A stretch of DNA of 64,000 nt from Syngnathus acus (Eukaryota; Chordata; Actinopteri; Syngnathiformes; Syngnathidae), in the NCBI RefSeq assembly GCF_901709675.1, contig NC_051102.1, forward strand, positions 5,119,412 through 5,183,411, in the 5' to 3' direction. The notes beneath the pieces are model-generated. The model did not search any database, was not told the DNA's origin, and worked only from the letters and a program-made list of their open reading frames with translations. Of the stretch, positions 12,501 to 29,995 are shown piece after piece. The position numbers and the translations under genes are program-made. The number at the start of each line of letters is the position of its first letter. Position 1 is the stretch's first letter.

Positions 12501-14185
12501 GAACACGCCACGTCCAACGCCAGCGATAGTGAGAGCAGTTGCCGTAAGTCGCGTCGCGTCACACCACTTACTCTTTCTTCTCAAACATTTGCGAGTGTTG
12601 GCGCTTCTGTACTTTTCCTTCAATTGGATTTGGAATCAACTGGAGCGTTTGTGGACAGGCGGCCAGGAGGAGTCGGTCCTGTCGTATGAAGCCGTCACAC
12701 AGCAAGAAGGTAAGGCAGCTGAACCCAGGCCCCGGCGCCAAGCCGAGGTCTGACGCCCACCATCTTGCTTGTCCCGTCCAGTGGGTTACGCGCGACCGGT
12801 CATCATCCTGGGCCCCATGAAGGACCGCATCAACGACGACCTAATCTCGGAGTTCCCAGACAAGTTTGGGTCCTGCGTCCCGCGTGAGTGGCCGTCGGCA
12901 ACGCCCGGCGTCTCTCGTCACTCCTCTTTTTTTGCCAGCCCGGGGCGACCTTTGCATTTTCTCCGTTCTTTGCAGACACTACGCGACCCAAACGCGACTA
13001 TGAAGTGGACGCTCGGGATTATCACTTTGTGGCATCACGTGAGCAGATGGAGAAGGACATCCAGGAGCACAAGTTCATCGAGGCGGGACAGTACAACAAC
13101 CACCTTTACGGAACCAGCGTCCAGTCAGTGCGAGAGGTGGCCGACAAGGTGGGCGGCTCGTCCCCTCAGTCCTTGCTTAGCCTTTGAGTCGGTCAGCTTC
13201 CTGCTAAGGTTAATGAGCATCGATTGGTACAGCGGCAAAAGCTCACGGTGCCGCCGCGCCGCAGCCTTTCCTATTCAAGCTAATATGACACTGGCACGCA
13301 TGTAGGGTAAGCACTGCATCCTGGACGTGTCGGGCAACGCCATCAAGCGGCTGCAGGCGGCGCTGCTTCATCCCATCGCCATCTTCATCAAGCCCAAGTC
13401 CGTCCAGAACATCATGTAAGACGCACACACTTCTTCTGATCATTTTTCATGATCTTTTGGTGTCTTACACTTCAGTCAATTTGTTTTACTTATTTTTGCT
13501 TCAACAATCCATCCTTGTCATGAGTTTTTATTTCTTGGAGTCTTGATTTTAGTTCTTTTTTTGGGGGGGGTGCATATTGGCAAGATGGCACAGTATTGTG
13601 TCATCAAGTAAACTACGATTGCCAAACAACACTTGAACCTTGAGTCGCCTCCATTTCACAAAATAAGACTAAATAATTTCCCCTCAGGATCAATAAAGTT
13701 TAGCTGTCTGTCTGTCTGTCTGTATGTAGATGCTGTCCGTCCGTCCGTCCATGCATGTATGTATGTAGATGTTATCCGTCTGTCCGTCCGTCTGAAACCA
13801 AGGGTTTTACACTTTTAGTTTTAGGCAAACACAAACGTGCTTGTTCTCTCTTTATGTACGCTCAAGAAGCAGATGCTCTCACATGCATAAAAAAATCGCC
13901 TGTGTGTGTCAGGGAGATGAACAAGCGTCTGACGGAGGAACAAAGCAGGAAGACGTTTGAGCGAGCCGCCAAGTTGGAACACGAGTTTACGGAACATTTC
14001 ACAGGTTGGAAAAAAGCACTTTTTAAACCGCCTCAAATTGCCGCCTCAGCGCAAACGTGATGACGTGTGTGCGGGCAGCCATCGTGCAAGGCGACACACT
14101 GGAGGAGATCTACGAGCAGAGCAAGCAGATCATCGAGGATCACTCAGGATCCTTGATCTGGGTGCAGTCCAAGGAGAAGCTCTGA
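540..14185 (+). CDS. dlg1: Disks large homologue 1 (SAP97-type MAGUK scaffold), about 25 coding exons
   Basis: MAGUK scaffold that clusters channels, receptors and polarity proteins under synaptic and epithelial membranes. Exons: 540-558, 1653-1784, 2548-2702, 5207-5377, 5876-6013, 7593-7646, 8186-8236, 8319-8443, 8571-8740, 8817-8953, 9018-9162, 9475-9607, 9695-9851, 9928-10030, 10113-10227, 10354-10530, 10604-10670, then 12029-12059 or 11684-11780, 12502-12543, 12659-12709, 12782-12883, 12976-13148, 13306-13415, 13913-14004, 14079-14185. The first form sums to 918 codons plus stop, the second to 940; human DLG1 is about 904. Order: L27 domain ([18 protein letters not shown]), proline-rich linker, PDZ1 and PDZ2 (GLGFSIAGG), PDZ3 (GLGFNIVGG), SH3 (ALFDYDRT), hook region, guanylate-kinase domain, ending in EKL. 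Residues such as [11 protein letters not shown] and the EKL end favour dlg1 over dlg2, dlg3 or dlg4. The donor at 9162 is the least certain junction. AATAAA lies at 14467-14472. Confidence 0.95.
4035..4238 (+). CDS. dlg1: Alternative dlg1 first exon with cysteine-rich N-terminus
   Basis: An open frame from an ATG at 4035 runs 68 codons to a GTGGGT donor after 4238, in phase 0, exactly the phase needed to join the exon at 5207 (KYRQQDED). Its last 21 codons (4176-4238) carry [16 protein letters not shown]. This closely resembles the alternative N-terminus I know from DLG2/PSD-93 (CHCKVACTNNTLSLMFGCK). Four cysteines are candidates for palmitoylation, as in PSD-95 and PSD-93. The DLG2 exon starts with Met directly before that motif; here the position is Val-Leu, so initiation may be at 4035 or the exon may receive an upstream 5' exon. 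Homology and phase are seen; use as an exon is inferred. Confidence 0.7.
5419..5534 (+). repeat. Imperfect tandem duplication, 66-bp period, in a dlg1 intron
   Basis: A segment beginning AGAGACCACTGCAGCAGCGA at 5419 recurs at 5485 with one or two changes. It lies just after the exon ending at 5377. It looks like a recent local duplication with no coding content. Confidence 0.8.
6777..7022 (+). CDS. dlg1: Candidate internal first exon of a short dlg1 isoform
   Basis: ATG at 6777 opens 82 codons that end in phase 0 at a GTAGTC donor after 7022; the next exon at 7593 starts in phase 0 ([14 protein letters not shown]). The peptide is basic and ends [16 protein letters not shown]...PPSYIK. The surrounding sequence (about 6540-7020) is markedly GC- and CpG-rich, like an internal promoter. 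Such an isoform would lack L27 and the proline-rich linker. I cannot match this N-terminus confidently to a named mammalian DLG1 isoform, and it could instead be a chance open frame. It needs 5' transcript evidence. Confidence 0.42.
7865..8012 (+). repeat. Degenerate minisatellite in a dlg1 intron
   Basis: Three to four imperfect units share a TTATTC(C/T)GGGGTGCGCT.GGCGA.GCAAAA core, spaced roughly 40-60 bp apart. The repeat is intronic with no coding signal. Confidence 0.6.
8771..8797 (+). repeat. Short tandem (CATGG)n repeat in a dlg1 intron
   Basis: CATGG is repeated about five times just upstream of the acceptor at 8816. A second short tandem run with a CCACGACCC(T/G)TGCC core occurs at about 10236-10290 in another dlg1 intron. 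Confidence 0.8.
11684..11780 (+). CDS. dlg1: dlg1 alternative hook exon (I3-like insert)
   Basis: This 97-nt exon is bounded by TAG/C and C/GTGAGT. It encodes LSGDKRRK...ARSFLFGK..., rich in basic and aromatic residues and ending in an acidic stretch (QDSSDVE). It corresponds to the I3 insert of mammalian SAP97 between the SH3 and guanylate-kinase domains, which is known as a band 4.1 binding site. It begins in phase 0 and leaves one base, which joins the exon at 12502 to continue [13 protein letters not shown]. Confidence 0.8.
12029..12059 (+). CDS. dlg1: dlg1 alternative hook micro-exon (I2-like insert)
   Basis: This 31-nt exon encodes [10 protein letters not shown] plus one base that completes Lys with the exon at 12502. 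It occupies the place of the mammalian I2 insert (EIPDDMGSKGLK). Acceptor CAG/G and donor A/GTGAGT are both good. Because it starts in phase 0 and leaves one base, exactly like the I3-like exon, including both would shift the frame. Confidence 0.75.
13660..13795 (+). mobile_element. 3' tail of a non-LTR retrotransposon with (CTGT)n / (CCGT)n repeat
   Basis: The sequence AATTTCCCCTCAGGATCAATAAAG followed by repeated CTGT and then CCGT units is the typical 3' end of truncated teleost LINE-type copies. No reverse-transcriptase frame is present, so only the tail survives. It sits in the penultimate long intron of dlg1. The LINE family cannot be named by eye. Confidence 0.6.
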
Positions 14186-15225
14186 ACGCATCCCCCCCAA
14201 ACTCCCCCGAGACCTTGGATCATGAAGGGGCGTGGCCGCGCATCAGCCCCGCCGCTCCCTCAGCGCACCCAGGTGAGGGGGAGGAGTCAGCTTAACGAAT
14301 TTGACTAACGAGCCAGCCAATTTCTTGTGGCGTGCTTATGAGGTGGGGCAAGAGTTGAACCTGCTCCGCTGCCTATTTTCATATAAACTACAAAGTCTAT
14401 ATTGATCCTCATGATTATCACCATAGAAGATTGATCACTTCCTGTCTTATTTTTCTTTCTTAACCAAATAAAAACAGAAACAGGAATTGGCTCTGTTGTT
14501 TTTCCTGTGGGGATGAGCAGCACTTCACAGCGCTTTTTATCAGAAACAGCACAATGGGCTCAACTTCCACACTTACAATTCTTTCCTTGCTTTCGACAAC
14601 ACGACTCTCAAAAAAGGCTTTGCTTCGCGCAGCATAACACACTCGAAGATGTGCAATCCAGGGGGATATTCCAGAAAGCAGATTCAACATGCTCTTGAGT
14701 CTATCCCTGAACTCTGAGTTGACTTACTCTGAGATGGGAGACTGAGTATTCGGTTCCAGAAAAGATGATCTGAGTTAGTTCAATCAACTCCGAGTATGTT
14801 AACCTGGAGTTACGTGTGTGCACAACTCCTACACAACAGGAACATTCAGACTTCAAAGAGGCTGGATGAGGCAGAGAAGAAAAAAAATCAGGAGGCTGCT
14901 TTAGAACAGGCAAAATTCTGGATATTCAGCGTGTTAAACAAACTTTTCCCAGTATTATATTGACAGCATGCCTGAGTGACACCCCTATCGTACATGTACT
15001 TTTTAGTGACAATGATTTGACTCGGATGTGATGACGCTACGTCCAGCAGGGGGCGCTGCTCACTGCCACACACCGTTGTTCCCGTGTCGAAGAAGCTGCG
15101 CACAACAGACATGGCGGACTGGAACGCTTACGGAACAGCGATGTTGAACTTGAGGAGTGTCCCATAACACTCTCGCTCCAGAGTTGCTTTTTGAAGTCGT
15201 CACCGTTTCCTCGGTCTGCGTGACC
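14186..15225. other. dlg1 3' UTR and afg3l2 5' flank
   Basis: The dlg1 3' UTR ends probably near the AATAAA at 14467-14472. The segment from about 14655 to 14815 (GGGATATTCCAGAAAGC, then repeated CTCTGAGTTGA-like and inverted TCAACTC motifs) matches a widespread teleost interspersed repeat, probably a DNA-transposon MITE. The last 200 bp before 15226 should hold the afg3l2 promoter. No other gene is supported. Confidence 0.5.
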
Positions 15226-20351
<5,126 letters not shown>

Positions 20352-21169
20352 ATAAACCCGTTGCCAGAGTCTCCAGATGTGACCGCTCCTGAGGAGGTGG
20401 AAGCGACAGTGGCACTCGATTTTATTTATAAAGCTCGATGAGCACCACGCTAATGCCAAATGCTACTGCTAATGTCTGTCAACCCTGTGTTGAGAGCTTC
20501 TAAAACCATCTGCTACTGACAACGTGACATGGTTCATAACGCCAGTCAACTCCAAGCATTCGCCTCTTCACTGCCGCATCTTGACGTCGACTGCGGTTCC
20601 AGATGTTAAAAGCCACGGGGAACTAAGTGAACAAAATTGGATTATTCAAATGCTTGTTGCGTGCATGTTCTTTGACCGGTGAGGTCCTTGGTCACCAGCA
20701 CACCTAATATGTGTTTGTCGTCATGATTGATTTCACACCGAAAAGCCATTTTCAACACTTGAGTTTCGTAAAAATAACGTGGTTCAACAAATAATCTAAT
20801 ATAAATTAAATTTGCTAAATTAAACCTAGATTGCGGCGTGCGGGTCTCCACTACCATACATGTTACAATTGACATACAGTATCCAGAACAGTTATAAGTA
20901 AAACGACTGTTTAATTATTTTGCGGTGAGGTAATGACAAAAAATATACATATATTTAGGTCATTCCAGTTTACAGGACTTGGAGCTACAATTCACAATGT
21001 TAGTATCAAGTACCAATGACAATAAAATGTACACTACTATGAAAAAAGCAAAACATCGACTAATAAAAATAGTTCCGTTGCAGAAAAAGAAAATCGTGGG
21101 TTTCGAACGTCTGCATGGATCTCCATGAGCTCGCGACCCTCGTGAGAATAAACTGTTCAAATTAGTGTT
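20352..21169. other. afg3l2 3' UTR and AT-rich intergenic DNA
   Basis: AT-rich sequence with no coding signal. The afg3l2 3' UTR presumably ends within the first few hundred bases. Nothing else is recognised until the repeat complex that begins near 21170. Confidence 0.5.
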
Positions 21170-21724
21170 GGCTCGTGAGTGACCGATTCGTTCAAAAGGA
21201 CGAATCATTTCAGTGATTCGTTCTTTTTTTCATTTCATATGACTTCAACCAGTAGGTGTCGGTAATGCACATTGAAGCTGGTGCCACCTCGCCAATTGTT
21301 TTGTTTTAACAAAACGAAGAAGAAAGTAACGTCACTTCCCGTTCACGAACGAGTCGTGAATTGCATTTCCCGTTCACCAACGAACGAATCTGTGAGTGAG
21401 TGATTCGCATTTCCAGTTCATCGCGAGAACGGATCAGTGGGGGAACGCATCCGGACTTTCCTGTTCGCGAACGAGTCAACGAGTGAACTGCCTTCCTTCC
21501 CACCGTGCATCAACGGATAAGTCAGTGAAGGTGTTGCGTCTCCCTCCTGGCGTGAACTATGTAAGTCAGAATGTCGATTTGCCAAGGAAAGAAAGAACCA
21601 CTCACTGAAACACCACTTCTTTTATGCACATTTTCTCCAAGCTAACGGCTAACTTTATTGCATGAAGGGATGCGCCGTTATGCAAAAACGGGGAGATTCT
21701 GCTTCTCTTTGGGTAATCTTGATT

Positions 21725-21912
21725 TTATAAATTAAAGTCCCAATGGCAGTGAGCAGCAGCGGAGCCCCATTTCAACCCCTTACATTGAGTGCCAAGCAGG
21801 GAAGAAATGGGTACCATTTTTATAGTCTCTGGTATGACCCGGCCGGGGTTTGAACCCACAACCTTCCAGTTTCAGGGCGGACACTCTACCACTAGGTCAT
21901 TGAGCTGCTAGA
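21725..21912 (-). mobile_element. tRNA-derived SINE inserted in the left arm
   Basis: On the minus strand this reads as a tRNA-related head with A box (TGACCTAGTGGTAGAG) and B box (GGGTTCAAACCCC), then a body containing CCCTGCTTGGCACTCAATG. This is the layout of common teleost tRNA-type SINEs. The right arm lacks it, so it inserted after the arms were formed. Confidence 0.75.
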
Positions 21913-22264
21913 CGCTGTAGTATAGTGGTATAACACTTATAGTAGTTTTTAAATAACGTGTATGCATATACACGTCTAAATATTGTTATCCAATATATCT
22001 ACTGCAATTTCATATTGGATTGCTGGTTTGAAATGTACTTTTAATATTATTATTTTTAATAAACATTTATGTTAAAACTTGTCTGGTGTTTTATTCCTTG
22101 TTTTTATATTCACCAATTAAAACATAAAAATCAGACATTTGGTTAACTGCTTTATATGACAATATGTGTAGGTAGACCTAAGGACACTTCAATAGGTACA
22201 CTACACGAGGTTAAAAAAAAAAAAAAGAATAAAGAAAGGGTTAATTGCACAACAAAAGCACATG

Positions 22265-22350
22265 TAGGTATATTCTCACACCTAGGATCGAACCAAGTTC
22301 TTGCCGAGCAAGAGCCCGAGTCACTAACCAGTCGGCTATTTCGACCAGCA
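22265..22350 (-). mobile_element. tRNA-like sequence, probably a SINE head or tRNA pseudogene
   Basis: The minus strand contains GCCGACTGGTTAGTGACT and GGTTCGATCCTAGG, which resemble tRNA D-arm/A-box and T-arm/B-box sequences about 35 nt apart. A full cloverleaf with a convincing acceptor stem and anticodon arm is not evident, so I do not call a functional tRNA. Confidence 0.45.
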
Positions 22351-22436
22351 ACCTACTAGTGCTTGCACTGTTTTGTACTAGTGATGTGCATTCCAGTTCT
22401 CAAGTGAACTGAATCTTTAGAATCGGTTGTGTGTGT

Positions 22437-23452
22437 TTAACGAGGGTAACTTGGAAAACATATTGGAACGCGGCCCCGAGGACTAGAGCTTGACACCTGT
22501 GACCTTTGACCATGATATTTCCCTAATAAAGTGGCCTGTTATTAGGTACACTTGAAAATGGCGGTGTACCTAATGGAGTGTCCGTGTGATTCCCTCGTTA
22601 AGTGCACCTGCGTGAAACGTTTTAGCTCCTGCAGAAAGTGAAAGTGGCTAAAACTTTTCACGCAGGTGCACTTAACGAGGGTAACTTGGAAAACATAATG
22701 GAACGCGGCCCCGAGGACTAGAGCTTGACACCTGTGACCTTTGACCATGATATTTCCCTAATAAAGTGGCCTGTTATTAGGTACACTTGAAAATGGCGGT
22801 GTACCTAATGGAGTGACCGTGTGATTCCCTCGTTAAGTGCACCTGCGTGAAAAGTTTTAGCTCCTGCAGAACGTGAAAGTGGCTAAAACTTTTCACGCAG
22901 GTGCACTTAACGAGGGTAACTTGGAAAACATATTGGAACGCGGCCCCTCGAGGACTAGAGCTTGACACCTGTGACCTTTGACCATGATGTTTCCCTAATA
23001 AAGTGGCCTGTTATTAGGTACACTTGAAAATGGCGGTGTACCTAATGGAGTGTCCGTGTGATTCCCTCGTTAAGTGCACCTGCGTGAAAAGTTTTAGCTC
23101 CTGCAGAACGTGAAAGTGGCTAAAACTTTTCACGCAGGTGCACTTAACGAGGGTAACTTGGAAAACATATTGGAACGCGGCCCCTCGAGGACTAGAGCTT
23201 GACACCTGTGACCTTTGACCATGATATTTCCCTAATAAAGTGGCCTGTTATTAGGTACACTTGAAAATGGCGGTGTACCTAATGGAGTGTCTGTGTGCGT
23301 CCCTCGTTAAGTACACCTGCGTGAAAAGTTTTAGCTCCTGCAGAACGTGAAAGTGGCTAAAACTTTTCACGCAGGTGCACTTAACGAGGGTAACTTGGAA
23401 AACATATTGGAACGCGGCCCTTCGAGGACTGGAGGTTGGCACCCCTGGTTTA
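22437..23452 (+). repeat. Tandem array, about 4.3 copies of a 235-237-bp unit, each with a perfect 34-bp hairpin
   Basis: The phrase GACCTTTGACCATGATATTT starts at 22501 and 22736, with near-identical copies of the same phrase at 22973 and 23210, giving periods of 235, 237 and 237 bp. Each unit holds a long palindrome; in the second unit the arms 22827-22860 and 22883-22916 are perfectly complementary over 34 bp with a 22-nt spacer. Each also has a shorter palindrome TTAGGTACAC/GTGTACCTAA (22777-22786 and 22799-22808). The last unit ends in CCTCCAGT-type sequence read as CAGGGGTGCCAACC on the other strand, typical of hAT-like MITE ends in fish. Confidence 0.9.
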
Positions 23453-23880
23453 AGTGAAAAGTGCCACACCCGCCCTCAACCCCACTTTCTGATTGGCTGT
23501 TTTATCTGTGACGTCACTTGGACACTCCATTAGGTACACCGCCATTTTTAGGTGTATCTAATAACAGGCCAGTTCATTAGGGAAAAATCATGGCCAAAGC
23601 TTAACTGAAAGTGAAAAGTGCCACACCCGCCCTCACCCCCACTTTCTGATTGGCTGTTTGATCTGTGACGTCGCACGGACACTCCTTTAGGTACGCCGCC
23701 ATTTTCAAGCGTACCTAAAAACAGGCCAGTTCATTAGGGAAAAATCATGGCCAAAGCTGAACTGAAAGTGAAAAGTGCCACACCCGCCCTCACCCCCACC
23801 TCCTGATTGGCTGGTTGATCTGTGACGTCACACAGACACTACATTAGGTACACCACCATTTTCAGGTGTACATAATAACG
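23452..23880 (-). repeat. Tandem array of a 157-bp unit, inverted relative to its neighbour
   Basis: GTGAAAAGTGCCACACCCGC starts at 23454, 23611 and 23768, giving a 157-bp period and just under three copies. Each contains ATTAGGTACACCGCCATTTT and AATAACAGGCC, which are reverse complements of parts of the adjacent 237-bp unit. The two arrays therefore face each other about an axis near 23452. Confidence 0.88.
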
Positions 23881-23974
23881 TTATGCATTTTTTGTACGTG
23901 TCAAGAATGTGTATTTGACTACTTGCTCTTTATTTTGGTTGACACCAACACATATTACACAATGTAAAACACAT

Positions 23975-24345
23975 ATACAGATTGTCATATAAAGCAGTTA
24001 ACCAAATGTCAAATTTTTGTTTTCATGCCCAAAAACATAAAAACAAGGAATAAAACACCAGACAAGTTTTAACAGGTTTTTAATGTTTATTAAAATAATA
24101 ATAAATTTCAAACCAGCAATCTAATGTGAAATTGCAGTAGATATGCATACACATATTGTCATATAAAGCAGTTAACCAAATGTCAGATTTTTATATTTTA
24201 ATTGGCGATTATAAAAACAAGGAATAAAACACCAGACAAGTTTTAACATAAATGTTTATTAAACATAATATTAAAAGTACATTTCAAACCAGCAATCCAA
24301 TGTGAAATTGCAGTAGATATATTGGAAACAATATTTAGGCGTATA
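23975..24345. repeat. Internal duplication of about 170 bp in the right arm
   Basis: The block from TGTCATATAAAGCAGTTAAC through AAATTGCAGTAGATAT occurs twice in direct orientation, starting near 23985 and 24158. The left arm carries it once (about 21985-22165). The duplication is therefore specific to the right arm. Confidence 0.8.
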
Positions 24346-25270
24346 TATGCATACACGTTATTTAAAAACTACTATAAATGTCAAGATTACCCAATGAGAA
24401 GCATAATCTCCCCGTTTTTTGCATAACGGCGCATCCCTTCATGCAATAAAGTTAGCCGTTAGCTTGGAGAAAACGCGCATAAAAGAAGTGGTGTTTCAGT
24501 GAGTGGTTCTTTCTTTCCTTGGCAAATCGTAAATGTAGATTCTGGCTGACATAGTTCACGCCAGGAGACGACTGATCCGTTGATGCACGGGAAGGAAGGC
24601 AGTTCACCCATTAACTCGTTCGCGAACGGGAAAGTCAGGATTCGTTCCCTCACTGATCCGTTCTCGCAATGAACTGGAAATGCAAATCACTCACTCACTG
24701 GCTCGTTCACTCAAGATCCGATTCACGACTCGTTCGTGAACGGGAAGTTACGTAATTTTCTTCTTCTTTTTTGTTTTACGGCCAGGTGGCACCAGCTTCA
24801 ATGCACATTACCGACACCTACTGGTTGAAGTCATATGAACTGAAAAAAGAACGAATCACTTTAGGAAGTGAATAATTCGTTCTTATGAACGAATCGTTGC
24901 CGACGAATCAGTGTGTAGGCGTTGTATTATAGAAAGAAATGTGTGAATTACCCGAGGCAATTATTATTATTATATTTGGGGGGGGGGGGGGGGTGGTAGT
25001 TGTATTGTTTGATGTAAATGTTGTTCCCACGGGATGTTGTAATATAGAGAAAAATGTGTGCGTTTCCGTTGTCGAAATTACCGTGTTTACCTGATTGTTT
25101 TTTGTCTGGTGTATTGCTTAGTTGTGTGTTATTGAAGTTAATAAAAAAAACGGATCAGTGTGTGTAGGGGGGGACGATTCCTTGAACGATTCGTTTGAAC
25201 GAATCTTTTGAGTGAACTGATTCTAAAGATTCAGTTCACTTAAAAGAACAGGGATGCACATCACTAGTTC

Positions 25271-26041
25271 AGATCATGGCTGGATTCCAATGAGCAATCG
25301 ACATCGTTTTTTTCCGTTCTTCGCGAAACGATGCTTCATTCGAGGAAGTCGCATTTATAACATTTGGATTTTTCCAGTTTCGACCTCAAAGCGGGTTTCA
25401 TGTGGAATTGTTTTAAATAGCTAAATTAATGTAATAATTTAAAAAGATAAAATGTGTTTATAATCTTGTGAGTTAAGTTTTACCATTGATGAGAAAGCGC
25501 GGCCAGAGGAAGTGACGTAGCGTGTCCTGGCGCTGCTCCGTCACACGAGTGGCATTCAGACGCAAACATTCGCCCCAAAACCTCATCAGTGGACCGAACC
25601 GAACGCTCACAGCTACATACACGCAGAGACAGAACCTGACTGAAGCTCGAGTTTAAGGTGCTGGCCGCGTGTGCGGTAGGAACATGAAACATTTTCCTTC
25701 TGGAAATTGCTCCTTCGACAGATGCATGCTAAGCTAACGCTAACCGAGCCACTCTGTGCGTGTCGTAGACACTGCGTGCTAAGCCTTCGTCCACGTTAAT
25801 AACATTCTTAGCCCAAGAAACGGAAGATACGGACAGATGATAGTGTCTGTACGACAACTATGACAGCTGTTGAGAAATTTGGACTTCCAGCCTTCCAAAA
25901 GTTGTATCACATAAGATAAAAGTGTAAGTATAAATGCGAAAAAGTTGAAAGTGTTGCTGGAAATCCACTTGAATGGCGTCGCCAAGGGTAACGGAGTAAG
26001 GCAAGCCAGCGGACGCGGTGATGCCACTGCGCATGCTCGTC
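25271..26041 (+). promoter_or_regulatory. puf60: Upstream region of puf60
   Basis: Sequence becomes CpG-richer from about 25490 and probably includes the puf60 promoter and 5' UTR. Mammalian PUF60 has an upstream coding exon (MATATIALQ-like); I could not find a counterpart here. A poly-G run at about 24978-24994 belongs to the preceding repeat complex. Confidence 0.4.
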
Positions 26042-28748
<2,707 letters not shown>

Positions 28749-29995
28749 ACGCACAGCGACTGGCCAAGGATGTCCGATCGGCACGGACGAAGTCAAGGCT
28801 ACCCTGCGGGCGGAGAAGACGCTAGCCAGCGGCAACCTGGGAGTGCAAGTGCTAGTCTGTCGCCGACGACCACGACCTGTTGGCACTGAGCCTGTCTGTC
28901 GGCGCGGGCTTTGCCGAGTGCCATCTTTCGGCAAAGACGCTTGGAGTGCTGCCACCTGTCAGCATAGCCGCGTGCTAATGGCGACTTGCCTGCGTGGCGG
29001 CGCAAGCTCCTGTTTGGGTTGGAGCATCAGAATTAGGACTCAATTGAGTGGCGAAACGGCCACGCTCGGCTGTACCTTGACAAGGACGGGAAGTTGCCAG
29101 AAAGAACGATGACGTCTGTTAACAGGCGGGGCTCTTCCACTTGCGCTCACCATGGTGACCTTTCTTGGCAATCGCGCAACTGTGCTCCATGTTACATCAG
29201 CTGACTAACAACTGTTTGAATCTCATCGAATGCCCGCAAGCATTTTATAAGTTTCTCTTTTGGTTTTGTATTAAAGGAAACACAGAAACTGAGCACAACA
29301 CTTGGAGGTTTGTTTTTCCCCATGATGCTGACATCCGAGCGCCATCTGGTGGCACTGCCGGAACAGCTCGTGCCGCCACAAGCAAAGTAATTGGTGCTGA
29401 TTGGCGGCGGTCTTACTTATTGAGTTTGATGGAAGAGGATGTCGATGCAGGAGCTCTTGTCTGTTTTTGCCTAGTGAAACAGTAGTCCTGTTTCCATTGA
29501 AACCACTCAGGGGCTACGAAAATAAATCCACGCGACAGCCTAGGCCAGTGGTCGGTAACCTGCGGCTCTTTACCGCCGCCCTAGTGGCTCCCTGGAGCGT
29601 TTTAAAAAATGTATGAAAACGGAAAAAGATGAGGGAAAATATATTTTCTATGTTAGTATAGTTTCTGTAGCAGGGAAAACTCGAGAAAAACATTCTCAAC
29701 GTTTTCTAATGCTGTAAATTGTGTAGAATACATATTAACTTAAAAAAAGAAATCAAATGGACTGGTTCGCCTTTGTATGTGCCTAGGCTCTAGAACCAGT
29801 ACATCTTATTTCTTTTTGACTTTCCATGCAACCTTCCTTCATCTCGCTAAGTGACTGAACCTTTCGACGACGTTTTCTCAGGCGACGATCGACATGCCAA
29901 CTTGGGGTGCTTTTGCTTTGAGGGGCAAAAGGAAGTGGCGTCGGTGTGGTACGGCGGCTCGCAGGGCTCAAAGTTCGCAGCTAGCGACGCTGACG
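28749..29995. other. puf60 3' UTR, a hAT-like repeat fragment and klhl18 5' flank
   Basis: Possible polyadenylation signals are ATTAAA at 29270-29275 and AATAAA at 29521-29526. The segment 29548-29640 (CAGTGGTCGGTAACCTGCGG, then CTAGTGGCTCCCTGGAGCGT) is a common teleost interspersed repeat with a hAT-like CAGTGGT end. About 29850-29995 is likely the klhl18 5' UTR. No further gene is supported. Confidence 0.55.

Larger units (their letters stand above)
21170..25270. mobile_element. Composite inverted-repeat complex (nested DNA-transposon-like elements)
   Basis: The left part, about 21180-21725 and 21940-22150, is the reverse complement of the right part, about 24930-24400 and 24345-24155, with moderate divergence. 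Shared blocks include the CAGTAGGTGTCGGTAATGCA segment (21250 versus 24820), AGCTAACGGCTAACTTTATT (21640 versus 24450) and the CTTGTCTGGTGTTTTATTCC segment. Between the arms are two tandem arrays in opposite orientation. ACTAGTGATGTGCAT with AAGTGAACTGAATCTTTAGA at 22377-22430 matches in reverse the end of the complex at 25219-25268, as expected of terminal inverted repeats; the CACTAGT-type end suggests hAT-like ancestry. No transposase frame remains, so copies would be non-autonomous. Confidence 0.75.

Noticed and set aside
22265-22350. Possible functional tRNA gene on the minus strand
   Set aside because: A- and B-box-like motifs are present, but no convincing acceptor stem or anticodon arm, and it sits in a repeat complex.
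22437-23880. Regular repeats with spacers, superficially CRISPR-like
   Set aside because: Units are 157 or 237 bp and contiguous with no unique spacers; this is eukaryotic tandem repeat DNA.
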